Below, piece after piece: positions 1 through 6,857 of a DNA stretch of 60,625 nt. The notes beneath the pieces are model-generated. The model worked only from the letters and a program-made list of their open reading frames with translations, made no database searches and was not told the DNA's origin. This stretch comes from CAYVQE01 sp964633205. GTDB lineage: Bacteria > Myxococcota > B64-G9. The stretch is from the NCBI GenBank assembly GCA_964633205.1, contig CAZWFN010000020.1, positions 1 through 60,625 of the forward strand, read 5' to 3'. Made by a program: the position numbers and the translations under genes. How positions within the stretch are numbered: the first letter of the stretch is position 1; each line of letters starts with the position of its first letter.

Positions 1-147
1 TACGCCCGTAACCACATGGCCACCTACGGGACCACCCCCGAGGATCTGGCGCTGGCCATCCACCCCCACCCCACCCTGTCCGAGACCTGGATGGAGGCGG
101 CCGCGGCCTTCCACGGCACCGCCACCCACATCTACAAGCCGCGCTGA
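1..147 (+). CDS. lpd: Dihydrolipoyl dehydrogenase, C-terminal end (5' truncated by window)
   Basis: Only the last 48 residues lie in the window. They contain the dimer-interface signature HPHPTLSE, which in the pyridine nucleotide-disulfide oxidoreductase family carries the His-Glu pair that completes the active site of the partner subunit. The protein would be the E3 flavoprotein of 2-oxoacid dehydrogenase or glycine cleavage complexes, reoxidising dihydrolipoyl groups with NAD+. The N-terminal FAD and redox-disulfide regions are outside the window, so mercuric reductase or glutathione reductase relatives cannot be fully excluded, but HPHPTLSE followed by the short tail fits Lpd best. It ends in TGA and converges with the minus-strand gene cluster that follows. 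Confidence 0.75.
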   Translation, partial: YARNHMATYGTTPEDLALAIHPHPTLSETWMEAAAAFHGTATHIYKPR

Positions 148-153
148 AGCGGA

Positions 154-258
154 CTACTTCAGCTCGGCCAGGAACTTCTTCCAGTCGGTGGCCGGCAGGG
201 TCTCGGTGGTCGAGTGACCGAAGGAGCGGATGCGTGGTTGGTCGGGATCGGCCAGCGG
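154..258 (-). other. In-frame coding-like extension beyond the TGA of the TIM-barrel gene
   Basis: After the TGA at 261-259 the same minus-strand frame stays open for 34 codons to a TAG at 156-154. The translation (…IRSFGHSTTETLPATDWKKFLAELK) looks protein-like, and about 88% of its codons end in G or C, as in real genes here. No start codon with a ribosome binding site precedes it. It may be the remnant of a longer C-terminus cut off by a nonsense change, a readthrough extension, the 3' end of a decayed gene, or chance in GC-rich DNA. Confidence 0.25.
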
Positions 259-1134
259 TCAGCGCGGACCGCCGGCCGCGGCCACCGTGGGGGGCGACGA
301 CAGGTCCAGCCGCCGTGAGATGTCGCGCAGCAGCCGGCGGGCCTGGCGGGCGCCGTCCAGGATCTCGGCGGCCGGCCGGCCGCCGGCCAGCTCCAGGATC
401 ATGCCGCCGTCGAAGCGGATGTCGGCCAGCTTGGCCAGCAGCCGGGGCCAGTCGATGCGGCCGCGGCCGGGGGGCAGGTGGTCGTCGCCGTCGCCCCGGT
501 TGTCGTTGGCGTGGATCATCTGCAGGTGGCCCGACAGCTTGTACATCACCCGGTAGATGTCGCCGGTCAGGTGGGCGTGGCCGGTGTCCAGGCAGGTGCC
601 CACGTCGAGCTGCTCGATGGCCCCCATCAGCCACAGCGTGTCGCTGGTGTTGCCGAACATCAGGTGCGGCAGCATGTTCTCCAGCACGAAGCCGACGCCC
701 AGCTCGCGGCAGCGGCGGGCCACCTGATCGAGCACCCCGGCCGCCCGCTCCAAGCGGAAGATGCGCTGGTCGTCGCTGGGGCTGCGCTCCTCCTCGGGGC
801 CGGGGTGGATGACGAAGTGGCGCACCTCCAGCGCGGCGGCCGCCTCGGCCGCACGCAGGATCTCGTCGCGGGCGTAATCGCGCTGCGCCCGATCGCGGGT
901 GGTGATGTCGATGGCCGGGTCGAACGGGGCGTGGAAGGAGTAGGCCTCCATGCCCAGCTCGCGGATGCGCGCCGCCGCCCGGCCGACCGTGTCCCGATCG
1001 CGGTAATCGAGGTGGCGCGGCGAGGAGCACACCTCGAGCATCAAGAACCCGTTGGCCCGGATGGTCTCCAGGCAGTCGAAGATGGGGGTGTCGTAGAAAC
1101 AGCCCGTCGAGATGCCCACCGGCCAATCGGTCAT
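259..1134 (-). CDS. TIM-barrel protein of the AP endonuclease 2 / xylose isomerase-like family
   Basis: The 291-residue protein is a one-domain TIM barrel with the ordered metal-site motifs of the PF01261 superfamily: SFHAPF, HFVIHPG, FVLENM, CLDTGHAHL, MIHANDNRG, then DDHLPPGRGRIDW and ILEL. The superfamily contains sugar-phosphate isomerases/epimerases and the DNA-repair enzyme endonuclease IV. The DxH..GxGxIDW signature is common in the sugar enzymes, so isomerase/epimerase is the default reading. The early His (SFH) and HPG motifs also match endonuclease IV ligands, and the neighbours are a DNA glycosylase and a primase-like protein, which makes a repair role possible. The start codon overlaps the stop of the upstream gene by 4 bases (ATGA), so it is probably translationally coupled. 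Confidence 0.75.
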   Translation of the reverse strand: MTDWPVGISTGCFYDTPIFDCLETIRANGFLMLEVCSSPRHLDYRDRDTVGRAAARIRELGMEAYSFHAPFDPAIDITTRDRAQRDYARDEILRAAEAAAALEVRHFVIHPGPEEERSPSDDQRIFRLERAAGVLDQVARRCRELGVGFVLENMLPHLMFGNTSDTLWLMGAIEQLDVGTCLDTGHAHLTGDIYRVMYKLSGHLQMIHANDNRGDGDDHLPPGRGRIDWPRLLAKLADIRFDGGMILELAGGRPAAEILDGARQARRLLRDISRRLDLSSPPTVAAAGGPR

Positions 1135-2444
1135 GGTCGCGCTCTCCTCCCTTCCCCCGCTTCTCGCTCAGCCACGGAGTCCAAGCCCGCGAACAGACGG
1201 GTGTAGAAGTCCGCCCGGGTGGCGGCGTCGTAGGTGTACCACTCGCCGCCCCAGCCGTGGTCGCGCTCGTACTTGGAGCGGATCAGGCCGGCCACGTCGC
1301 GGGGGTGCCAGCCCAGCTGCAGCATGGCCTGGACCAGCGCCCGCAGCCGCTCCGGCTTGAGCAGCTGATCATTGGCCTGCTCCAGGGCAGGGCGCGCGTC
1401 CGCGGGCAAAGACGCCGGTGAGAACCGGTCGTAGGTCTGCGGCCAGCGCTCCGGGGGTTGCTGCTGGCGGGCGTAGAAATCGCGGTGAAAACGCGCCAGG
1501 CGGGATCGGGTGTAGTCGTCCAGCAGCCGTTCGGTGGCCGCGGCCTGGTCGGGAATGCGGGTGCTGGTCCGCTGCGCCAGGGCGGCCGCCGGCTCCAGAA
1601 ACCGGCGCTCCACCAGCCCGGGCCAGGGGGTCTCGCCGTCCAGCGGTACCATGACCATCAGCGGGATGCGCTGCCGGGTGTCCGCGTCCTGGATGGAGCC
1701 GTTCTCCCAGGGTTTGCGGTAGGCGCTGAACGGCAGCCGGATCATGCGCCGGTCGAGCGGATCGGCGTACTCGCTGACGTCGATCGAGATCATCTCGCGG
1801 CCCACCTGCTGGGGCGCGACGCGCTGGGCGGTCAGCTCCACCGGCACCGCGCTGTGCGGCCGGGCCAGCCGCTGGATGCTGCGGGCCAGGTGCTCCATGA
1901 CCATGCCCAGCCCGGCATAGGCCCGGGCGGTGTCGGCGTCGATGGCGGCGCCGGCCGGCGGCTGCGGCCGGGCGTAGCGGGCCAGCAGGTGCTCGGGCAC
2001 CCGACCGATGCCGGCCAGCAGCGCAAAGGCCCGGCTGTTGCGCGGCACCTGCCAGATCAAGTGGTAGCCGCGGCCGCTGAGCAGCCACAGCGGGCGCAGC
2101 CGGTGGGCGGCCAACACCCGCTCGGCCGCCAGGCGCACCGGCTCCTGCAGGTAGAAGGCGCGCACCGGGTCCAGGAAGGGCTCGCCGGGGAAATCGAAGT
2201 TGACGTACTCGATGTCCAGGTGGGCCAGCAGGGCGGCGCGGTCCCACAGCGAGCGGGCCGCGTCCTGCCCGCGCTCGAGCAGCCGGTCGAGCTCGGCGAC
2301 CGGCAGCGGCTCGATCTGCTGGTAGCTGCCGCGGTCGCAGCGGCTGACGAACAGCGCCGTGGGCGGCCGGCCGGCGACCGCGCCCAGGTACTCGCGCATG
2401 CGCTGGCGCACCGCATCGAGCTGATAGAGCCTTTGCAGCTCCAT
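1131..2444 (-). CDS. Archaeo-eukaryotic primase (AEP)-like protein
   Basis: The 437-residue protein shows the three spaced motifs of the AEP fold: an acidic motif near residues 77-84 (LDIEYVNFD), a small-residue/His motif near 121-128 (LSGRGYHLIW), and a third acid near 218-240 followed by RMIRLPFSAYRKP, which resembles the R(L/I)P-S-H segment of primase-polymerases. The C-terminal part (GWHPRDVAGLIRSKYERDHG) is helical, like a primase C-terminal domain. AEP proteins make primers or fill gaps in replication and repair, so a nucleotidyltransferase role is inferred; the exact family is not recognised. The ATG at 2444 is preferred because AGAAAGGA lies 10 bases upstream; an in-frame start farther upstream would overlap fpg. 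The gene sits 41 bases after fpg and overlaps the TIM-barrel gene. Confidence 0.6.
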   Translation of the reverse strand: MELQRLYQLDAVRQRMREYLGAVAGRPPTALFVSRCDRGSYQQIEPLPVAELDRLLERGQDAARSLWDRAALLAHLDIEYVNFDFPGEPFLDPVRAFYLQEPVRLAAERVLAAHRLRPLWLLSGRGYHLIWQVPRNSRAFALLAGIGRVPEHLLARYARPQPPAGAAIDADTARAYAGLGMVMEHLARSIQRLARPHSAVPVELTAQRVAPQQVGREMISIDVSEYADPLDRRMIRLPFSAYRKPWENGSIQDADTRQRIPLMVMVPLDGETPWPGLVERRFLEPAAALAQRTSTRIPDQAAATERLLDDYTRSRLARFHRDFYARQQQPPERWPQTYDRFSPASLPADARPALEQANDQLLKPERLRALVQAMLQLGWHPRDVAGLIRSKYERDHGWGGEWYTYDAATRADFYTRLFAGLDSVAEREAGEGRRARP

Positions 2445-2485
2445 GGCCGGTGCATCCTTTCTCGCAGGGCGGGCGCGGTCCCGGC

Positions 2486-3283
2486 TCAAGCGCCGTCCCC
2501 CTGGCAGCGCGGGCAGAACCAGGCGCTGCGGCCGCCCACCTGGATGCGTTCCAGCCCACCGCCGCAACCGGGGCAGCGACCGTCGCTCTGGCGGTGGGGC
2601 AACAGGTAGCTGGCCGGCAGCTCATCCATGGCACCGCCCTTGTCGGCCCCCTGGCGCAGCACCCGGCGCATGCAGCCGTACAGCCGGCCCAGCTGTTCGG
2701 CCTCCAGCCGTTCGATGCGGCTGGCCGGATGCAGCCGGCAGTGGAACAGGATCTCGTCGGCCCAGATGTTGCCGATGCCGGCGACGATGGATTGATCCAT
2801 CAGCCGCGGCTTGAGCGCCCCCCGGCGGCCGGAAAGCCCTTGCAGGAAATGGCTCCGCTTCAGCTTCGGATCCAGGGCATCCGGGCCCAGCCCCTGGGCG
2901 CGGGCGAAGGCGTCCGGGTCGTCGGTGTGGCCGACCAAGCCCAGCATGCGCTGGCTGACATAGGCCAGGTGCGCGCCGTCGTCCAGCTCCAGGATCACCC
3001 GGGCGTGGCGGGGGCGGTCGCCGGCATTTCGATAGACCGCCAGCTCGCCGGTCATGCCGAAGTGTATGACCAGGTAGCCGTCACCCCCCAGCTCGGCGAA
3101 CAGCAGCTTGCCGTGACGCCGGCTGTCGCTCAGGGTTTTTGATTTGAGCCGCCGGCCGAGCCCGGCCGGGCTGAGGTCTTGCAAGATGCGCTCATCGGTC
3201 ACCGAGGTCTTGCGGATGGAGCGCTGCAGTGCAGTGGCCTGCAGATAACGTTCGAACCCAGCCACATCGGGCAGCTCCGGCAT
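2486..3283 (-). CDS. mutM: Formamidopyrimidine-DNA glycosylase / AP lyase
   Basis: The 265-residue protein is of normal Fpg/Nei length. It starts MPELPDV, so Pro2 becomes the N-terminal catalytic nucleophile and Glu3 the catalytic acid; the conserved Lys follows in RRHGKLL (about residue 59). The helix-two-turn-helix signature VAGIGNIWADEILF is present, and the C-terminus has a zinc finger of two CxxC pairs (CPGCG…CPRC). Fpg removes oxidised purines such as 8-oxoguanine and cleaves the resulting abasic site. The start at 3283 is fixed by the obligatory PELP N-terminus and an upstream AAAGGGG. It is the first gene of a three-gene minus-strand operon with the AEP-like and TIM-barrel genes. Confidence 0.95.
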   Translation of the reverse strand: MPELPDVAGFERYLQATALQRSIRKTSVTDERILQDLSPAGLGRRLKSKTLSDSRRHGKLLFAELGGDGYLVIHFGMTGELAVYRNAGDRPRHARVILELDDGAHLAYVSQRMLGLVGHTDDPDAFARAQGLGPDALDPKLKRSHFLQGLSGRRGALKPRLMDQSIVAGIGNIWADEILFHCRLHPASRIERLEAEQLGRLYGCMRRVLRQGADKGGAMDELPASYLLPHRQSDGRCPGCGGGLERIQVGGRSAWFCPRCQGDGA

Positions 3284-3645
3284 GCCCTGGCCCCTTTCCG
3301 CCCGTTTTCCGGACTGCTCGCGCCCAGCGGCCTGAGATAGAGCAAAGCGCATGCCAGATCCGGCCGGCAGTTCGCCCCCGGATGACCGCATTCCACCGGG
3401 CCGGGCCCGACCGCGGCCGGGGGGGGGGCGCGCCGGCTGCCGCCAATGCACCGAATTTGGACCATTGAAATGAAAAACGGGGGACTCGATCCGCGCCAGG
3501 AGTCGATATGGGCGGTGGCGCTTTCCGATTGCGGTCGTGCGTGCCATCTGCCGGCAGTGCCGGGTGACCTTGCCTGGCACGGCGTTTGCGTCGCTCGGCA
3601 ACGCGATGCGGAGGGGCCCACGACGGCAAGGCAGAGGAGGATGCG
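3284..3645. other. Divergent intergenic region (fpg / rhodanese lipoprotein)
   Basis: About 360 bases separate the two divergent genes and must hold both promoters. No convincing gene is seen. There is an AT-richer island around 3449-3482, a run of ten G residues at 3419-3428, and the ribosome binding site of the downstream gene (GAGGAGG, 3634-3640). I could not identify a clear sigma-70 promoter in either direction. Confidence 0.5.
3419..3428 (+). repeat. Homopolymeric G10 tract
   Basis: Ten consecutive G residues lie in the divergent spacer, about 135 bases upstream of the fpg start and about 220 bases upstream of the rhodanese gene. Such tracts are prone to replication slippage and in other bacteria can alter promoter spacing. 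Here no promoter elements have been located around it, so any function is inference. Confidence 0.6.
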
Positions 3646-5394
3646 ATGTGGACAGCGAGATTATCGATCGGGTTGACGTTCGTCTGGTTGGTCTGCGGGG
3701 TGGTCGCCTGCGGCGGAGGCGATGGAGGCGACGGCGTCGAGCAGCGGGGCGACCACCTGGTGTCGACCGACTGGTTGGCCGAGCAGGCCGACGACCCGGG
3801 GCTGGTGATCATCGATGCCAGGCCGACCGATGACTACCTGGAAGGCCACCTTCCGGGCGCGGTCAGCGCCTCGTTTTCGGAGCAGGAGGCCACCTCCCAC
3901 GGGGTGGACACCTCCTACGGCGGCGGGCTGGACTACTTCCTCGACGAGGACAACCCGATTCCCTTCCAGGACGGGCCCCCGGAGCAGATCCAGCAGGTGG
4001 TGCGCTCCTTCGGCATCGACGACGACTCCACCGTGGTGGTCTACGATCTGGGCCCGGCCTTCGACGCCGCCCGCTTCTTCTCCACCCTGGAGTACCACGG
4101 CTTCGAGGACATCCACCTGCTCGACGGCGGCATCACCAAGTGGCAGGCCGAAGACCGGCCCACCACCCAGGCGATCCCCGAGGTGGAGCCCGGCGACTTC
4201 ACCGCCAGCGTGCCCGAGCCGCAGATCCGGGTCGATACCACCTACGTGCTGCGGGCGCTCGACGATCCGGACAAGGTGGCCATCACCTCGCTGGCCCCGG
4301 CCTGGTACTACGGCTCGCACCTGGCATACTCCGAGCCGGGCCACATTCCCAAGAGCAAGCTGATCCCGCTGGCGTATTTCTTCGAGCCCGACGGCACCTG
4401 GAAGTCGGCCGACGGGCTGCGGCCGCTGGTCGAGGTGGTGGGCATCGACCAGGACCAGGAGATGATCAGCTACTGCGGCGGCGGGCCCTTGTCGGCGGCC
4501 ACCTATTACGCCCTGAAGTACCTGGCCGACTACCCCCGGGTGCGCAACTACCAGGGCTCGGTGGTGGCCTGGCTGCACGACGATCGCGGTCTGGAGCTGC
4601 ACACCTACCAGCACCCCGAGATGCTGCGCGATGCCCAGTGGATCCACTGGTGGGCCGGCGATCGCATCCAGCACCTGTTCACCGATCCGCCCGCCCTGAC
4701 GGTGGATATCCGCCCGGCGGCCGACTACGAACCGGAGCACATCCCGTGGTCGGTCAACGTGCCGCTGCCCGGTCCGGACACCATCACCGGCCAGGGCCCG
4801 GACGCCTGGGCAAACGATCTGGGCGCCAAGGGGGTGGGCGCCGAAATGGAGACGGTGATCTGCGACGCCGGCATCCGCCCGACCACCGCCCTGTTCTTCT
4901 GGCTGCTCGAGTACCTGGGCCATCCGGAGATCTCGCTGTGCCGGGACGGGGTGGCCGGCTGGGAGGACGCCGGCTTCGAGCTGACCGCCGAGGCCACCAT
5001 CATCGACGAGCCACAGGACCCGATCGACGTGGCCGTCCATCCCAAGGACTTCGCGGCCCAGCCCCAATCCGCGCTGCGCCTGACCGGCGCCGACCAAGCC
5101 CGGATCGACGATCGGTTCGCGCGTTCGTGGCTGGTGCTGGCCGAGGAGGTGCCGGAGGCGGTGCCGGCCGACGAGTACGCCCACCTGCCCTGGGAGCAGC
5201 TGCTGACCGAGGACGGGCGCTTGCAGACGGCGGACGCGCTGTATGCCGCCCTGGACGAGGCAGGGGTGCAACGGTTCAGCGAGATCGTCTGCTATTCCGA
5301 CCAGCCGGCCGAGGCGGCGGTGGGCTACCTGGCGCTGCGGCTGCTGGGCTATCCGCTGGTGCGGCTATACCTGCCGGAAGCGGACGCGCTCTGA
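3646..5394 (+). CDS. Lipoprotein with four tandem rhodanese modules
   Basis: The 582-residue product begins with a lipoprotein signal ending in VVAC, so it is probably lipid-anchored in the periplasm or outer membrane. Four rhodanese-like modules follow at roughly residues 36-180, 198-330, 350-470 and 490-580, like two thiosulfate/mercaptopyruvate sulfurtransferases joined end to end. The active-site loops differ: module 1 has VYDLGPAFDA (no Cys), module 2 YCGGGPLSA, module 3 VICDAGIRPT and module 4 VCYSDQPAEA. Module 1 therefore looks catalytically dead while modules 2-4 keep a candidate persulfide Cys. The start at 3646 is chosen for GAGGAGG five bases upstream and because it puts the signal peptide at the N-terminus. 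Substrate unknown. Confidence 0.85.
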   Translation: MWTARLSIGLTFVWLVCGVVACGGGDGGDGVEQRGDHLVSTDWLAEQADDPGLVIIDARPTDDYLEGHLPGAVSASFSEQEATSHGVDTSYGGGLDYFLDEDNPIPFQDGPPEQIQQVVRSFGIDDDSTVVVYDLGPAFDAARFFSTLEYHGFEDIHLLDGGITKWQAEDRPTTQAIPEVEPGDFTASVPEPQIRVDTTYVLRALDDPDKVAITSLAPAWYYGSHLAYSEPGHIPKSKLIPLAYFFEPDGTWKSADGLRPLVEVVGIDQDQEMISYCGGGPLSAATYYALKYLADYPRVRNYQGSVVAWLHDDRGLELHTYQHPEMLRDAQWIHWWAGDRIQHLFTDPPALTVDIRPAADYEPEHIPWSVNVPLPGPDTITGQGPDAWANDLGAKGVGAEMETVICDAGIRPTTALFFWLLEYLGHPEISLCRDGVAGWEDAGFELTAEATIIDEPQDPIDVAVHPKDFAAQPQSALRLTGADQARIDDRFARSWLVLAEEVPEAVPADEYAHLPWEQLLTEDGRLQTADALYAALDEAGVQRFSEIVCYSDQPAEAAVGYLALRLLGYPLVRLYLPEADAL

Positions 5395-5422
5395 GCCCAT
5401 CTGCTTTCGACCGCCGGCTACA

Positions 5423-5454
5423 AACCAAGAACCAAGAACCACGAACGAAGAACC
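5423..5454 (+). repeat. Heptamer tandem repeat (AACCAAG)n
   Basis: Four and a half near-identical 7-base units run AACCAAG, AACCAAG, AACCACG, AACGAAG, AACC in the gap between the rhodanese and TerB-like genes. The composition is strikingly A-rich against the 70% GC background. Spurious translations read NQEPRTKN or, on the other strand, VLGSWFV, a pattern I recognise from intergenic heptamer repeats in other high-GC bacteria. It is unlikely to be coding. Confidence 0.8.
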
Positions 5455-5556
5455 GTCCCTTTTCGAAAACCCGGCTGCTCCGTCCCCCCTCAGAAGGCGG
5501 TGGACCGCGCCCGGCGGATGGGCGATGATGGAACGGATCCAGCGATGGGAGGGACG

Positions 5557-6207
5557 ATGGCCGACCAGGTCGAGATGTTGGCAGAGCTCAGCGCCGAGCA
5601 ACGGGAGCAGCTGCTGGGCGCGCTGGCCCAGCTGGCGCGCGCGGACAGCGTGCTGGATCCCGACGAGCGGGCCATGTTCGCCGATTTCGCGCGTTGGCTG
5701 GGCGTGGCCGAGCAGCGGGCGCAGGCCATCCTGGACGCCGACAGCGATCCCGGGCGGCTCGAGCTGGTCGAGCTGCCCGATGAGCTGCGGGCGCTGGTGT
5801 TCACCACCGGCGCCATGATGGCGCTGATCGACGATCAGCTGACCACCGAAGAAAGGCGCGATCTGGCCCGGCTGGCCGGCAGCCTGGGCATCGTGCCCGA
5901 CTCAGCCCGCGAGACCCTGCTGGAGCTGCGCGGGCAGGATTCGCTGCGCAGCGACCTGCGCCACACCGTGGCCGAGGCCGAGCCGCTGGCCGCCAGCCGG
6001 GCCCAGGACCGCTCGGCCAAGCGCAAGGTCACCCTGGTGCTGGGCATGTTCGTCGGCTTCGGGGTCGGGGTGTTCGCCTGGCCGGCGGTCATTCCAGGCG
6101 CGGTGGTGGGGGTGGTCTCGGGCGCGGTGGGCGGCGGGCTGCTGGGGCGCATGCTGGTCAAGAACCAGCGCTTCGAGCCCGAGGCCTACGACTTCTCCGA
6201 TCTCTGA
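5557..6207 (+). CDS. TerB-like domain membrane protein
   Basis: The 216-residue protein has an N-terminal helical domain of the TerB type (acidic helices with DSVLDPDERAMFADFARWLGV and a second repeat DDQLTTEERRDLARLAGSLGI), the fold that in tellurite-resistance TerB binds metal through acidic residues. Residues about 157-200 form two Gly-rich hydrophobic segments, so it is probably an inner-membrane protein with the TerB domain in the cytoplasm. The ATG at 5557 follows GGGAGGGAC and is preferred over an in-frame start 57 bases upstream. It converges on a second TerB-like gene with only 12 bases between the stops. Its role is unknown. Confidence 0.65.
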   Translation: MADQVEMLAELSAEQREQLLGALAQLARADSVLDPDERAMFADFARWLGVAEQRAQAILDADSDPGRLELVELPDELRALVFTTGAMMALIDDQLTTEERRDLARLAGSLGIVPDSARETLLELRGQDSLRSDLRHTVAEAEPLAASRAQDRSAKRKVTLVLGMFVGFGVGVFAWPAVIPGAVVGVVSGAVGGGLLGRMLVKNQRFEPEAYDFSDL

Positions 6208-6219
6208 TCGGCCGCCTGG

Positions 6220-6690
6220 TCAAATAACCGGATTGATGGCGTCGATGATGGAGTCGATCAGCCGCTCGGCCTGCTCGTCGCTCAGGCCCAGCGCCCGGCG
6301 CAGCCTCTGATCGAAGGCGAACTCCTGGTCGTCGGTATCCAGGTCGCTCATGGCCATGGCGTAGGCCAGCTTGTAGGTCTGATCGCGGGCGTAGGGCCGC
6401 TCGAGGTCGGCGGCCAGCTCGGCCAGCCGCGCCTGGTCGTCGCCGCGCTCGAAGCCGGACACCAGCTCGGCCACGGTGCGCTTGACCTGATCCCCTGAGC
6501 TGTCCGGGCCGAACAACAGCAGCATGGCCTGGGCGAAGGCCTCCAGCTCCTCGTCGACCAGCTTGCCGTCGGCGGCGATGGCCAGGTAGGCCACCTCCAG
6601 CATGGCCGAGCGCTCGGCCGGCTGCAGGTTCTCGTGGATGCGGCGGTCGAGTACCTCGCCGATGTCGAGTTGCAGCAGTCGTTCCTTCAT
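6220..6690 (-). CDS. TerB-like soluble protein
   Basis: The 156-residue all-helical protein carries two TerB-like acidic signatures: AIAADGKLVDEELEAFAQAML near residue 40 and SDLDTDDQEFAFDQRLRRALG near residue 120. There is no signal peptide or membrane segment, so it should be cytosolic. The ATG at 6690 follows GGGAGGATGGC. It faces the membrane-bound TerB-like gene tail to tail, so the two could act on the same process, but no partner or substrate can be named. TerB proteins are known mainly from tellurite and stress-response clusters; no other ter gene is present here. Confidence 0.6.
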   Translation of the reverse strand: MKERLLQLDIGEVLDRRIHENLQPAERSAMLEVAYLAIAADGKLVDEELEAFAQAMLLLFGPDSSGDQVKRTVAELVSGFERGDDQARLAELAADLERPYARDQTYKLAYAMAMSDLDTDDQEFAFDQRLRRALGLSDEQAERLIDSIIDAINPVI

Positions 6691-6777
6691 GCCATCCTCC
6701 CGCCCTGAAGGGCGCAGCTTCCAAGAGCAAGGCCCATGATACACCGCCCGGCGTGCAGATCCAGCCCCCGCGGCTGG

Positions 6778-6835
6778 CCAGAATCTCCCGGCACGATCTG
6801 ACTGATTTCCCAGATCGGCCGTGAGGTCAAGGAAG
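6778..6835 (-). repeat. Dispersed 58-bp intergenic repeat, copy 1
   Basis: The reverse complement of this stretch matches 31706-31763 at about 50 of 58 positions without gaps. The shared core is CCGATCTGGGAAATCAGTC, and both copies end GGGAGATTCTGG. Copy 1 lies in the divergent spacer upstream of the ArsA-like gene. It encodes nothing recognisable; it could be a small mobile repeat or a conserved regulatory element. Confidence 0.8.
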
Positions 6836-6857
6836 CTGGCGAAGGGAAAGGGTCGAC

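Noticed and set aside
1458..2609. Plus-strand open frame opposite the AEP-like gene
   Set aside because: Composition Val/Gln/Arg-rich with no motifs; the opposite strand shows AEP motifs and operon structure.
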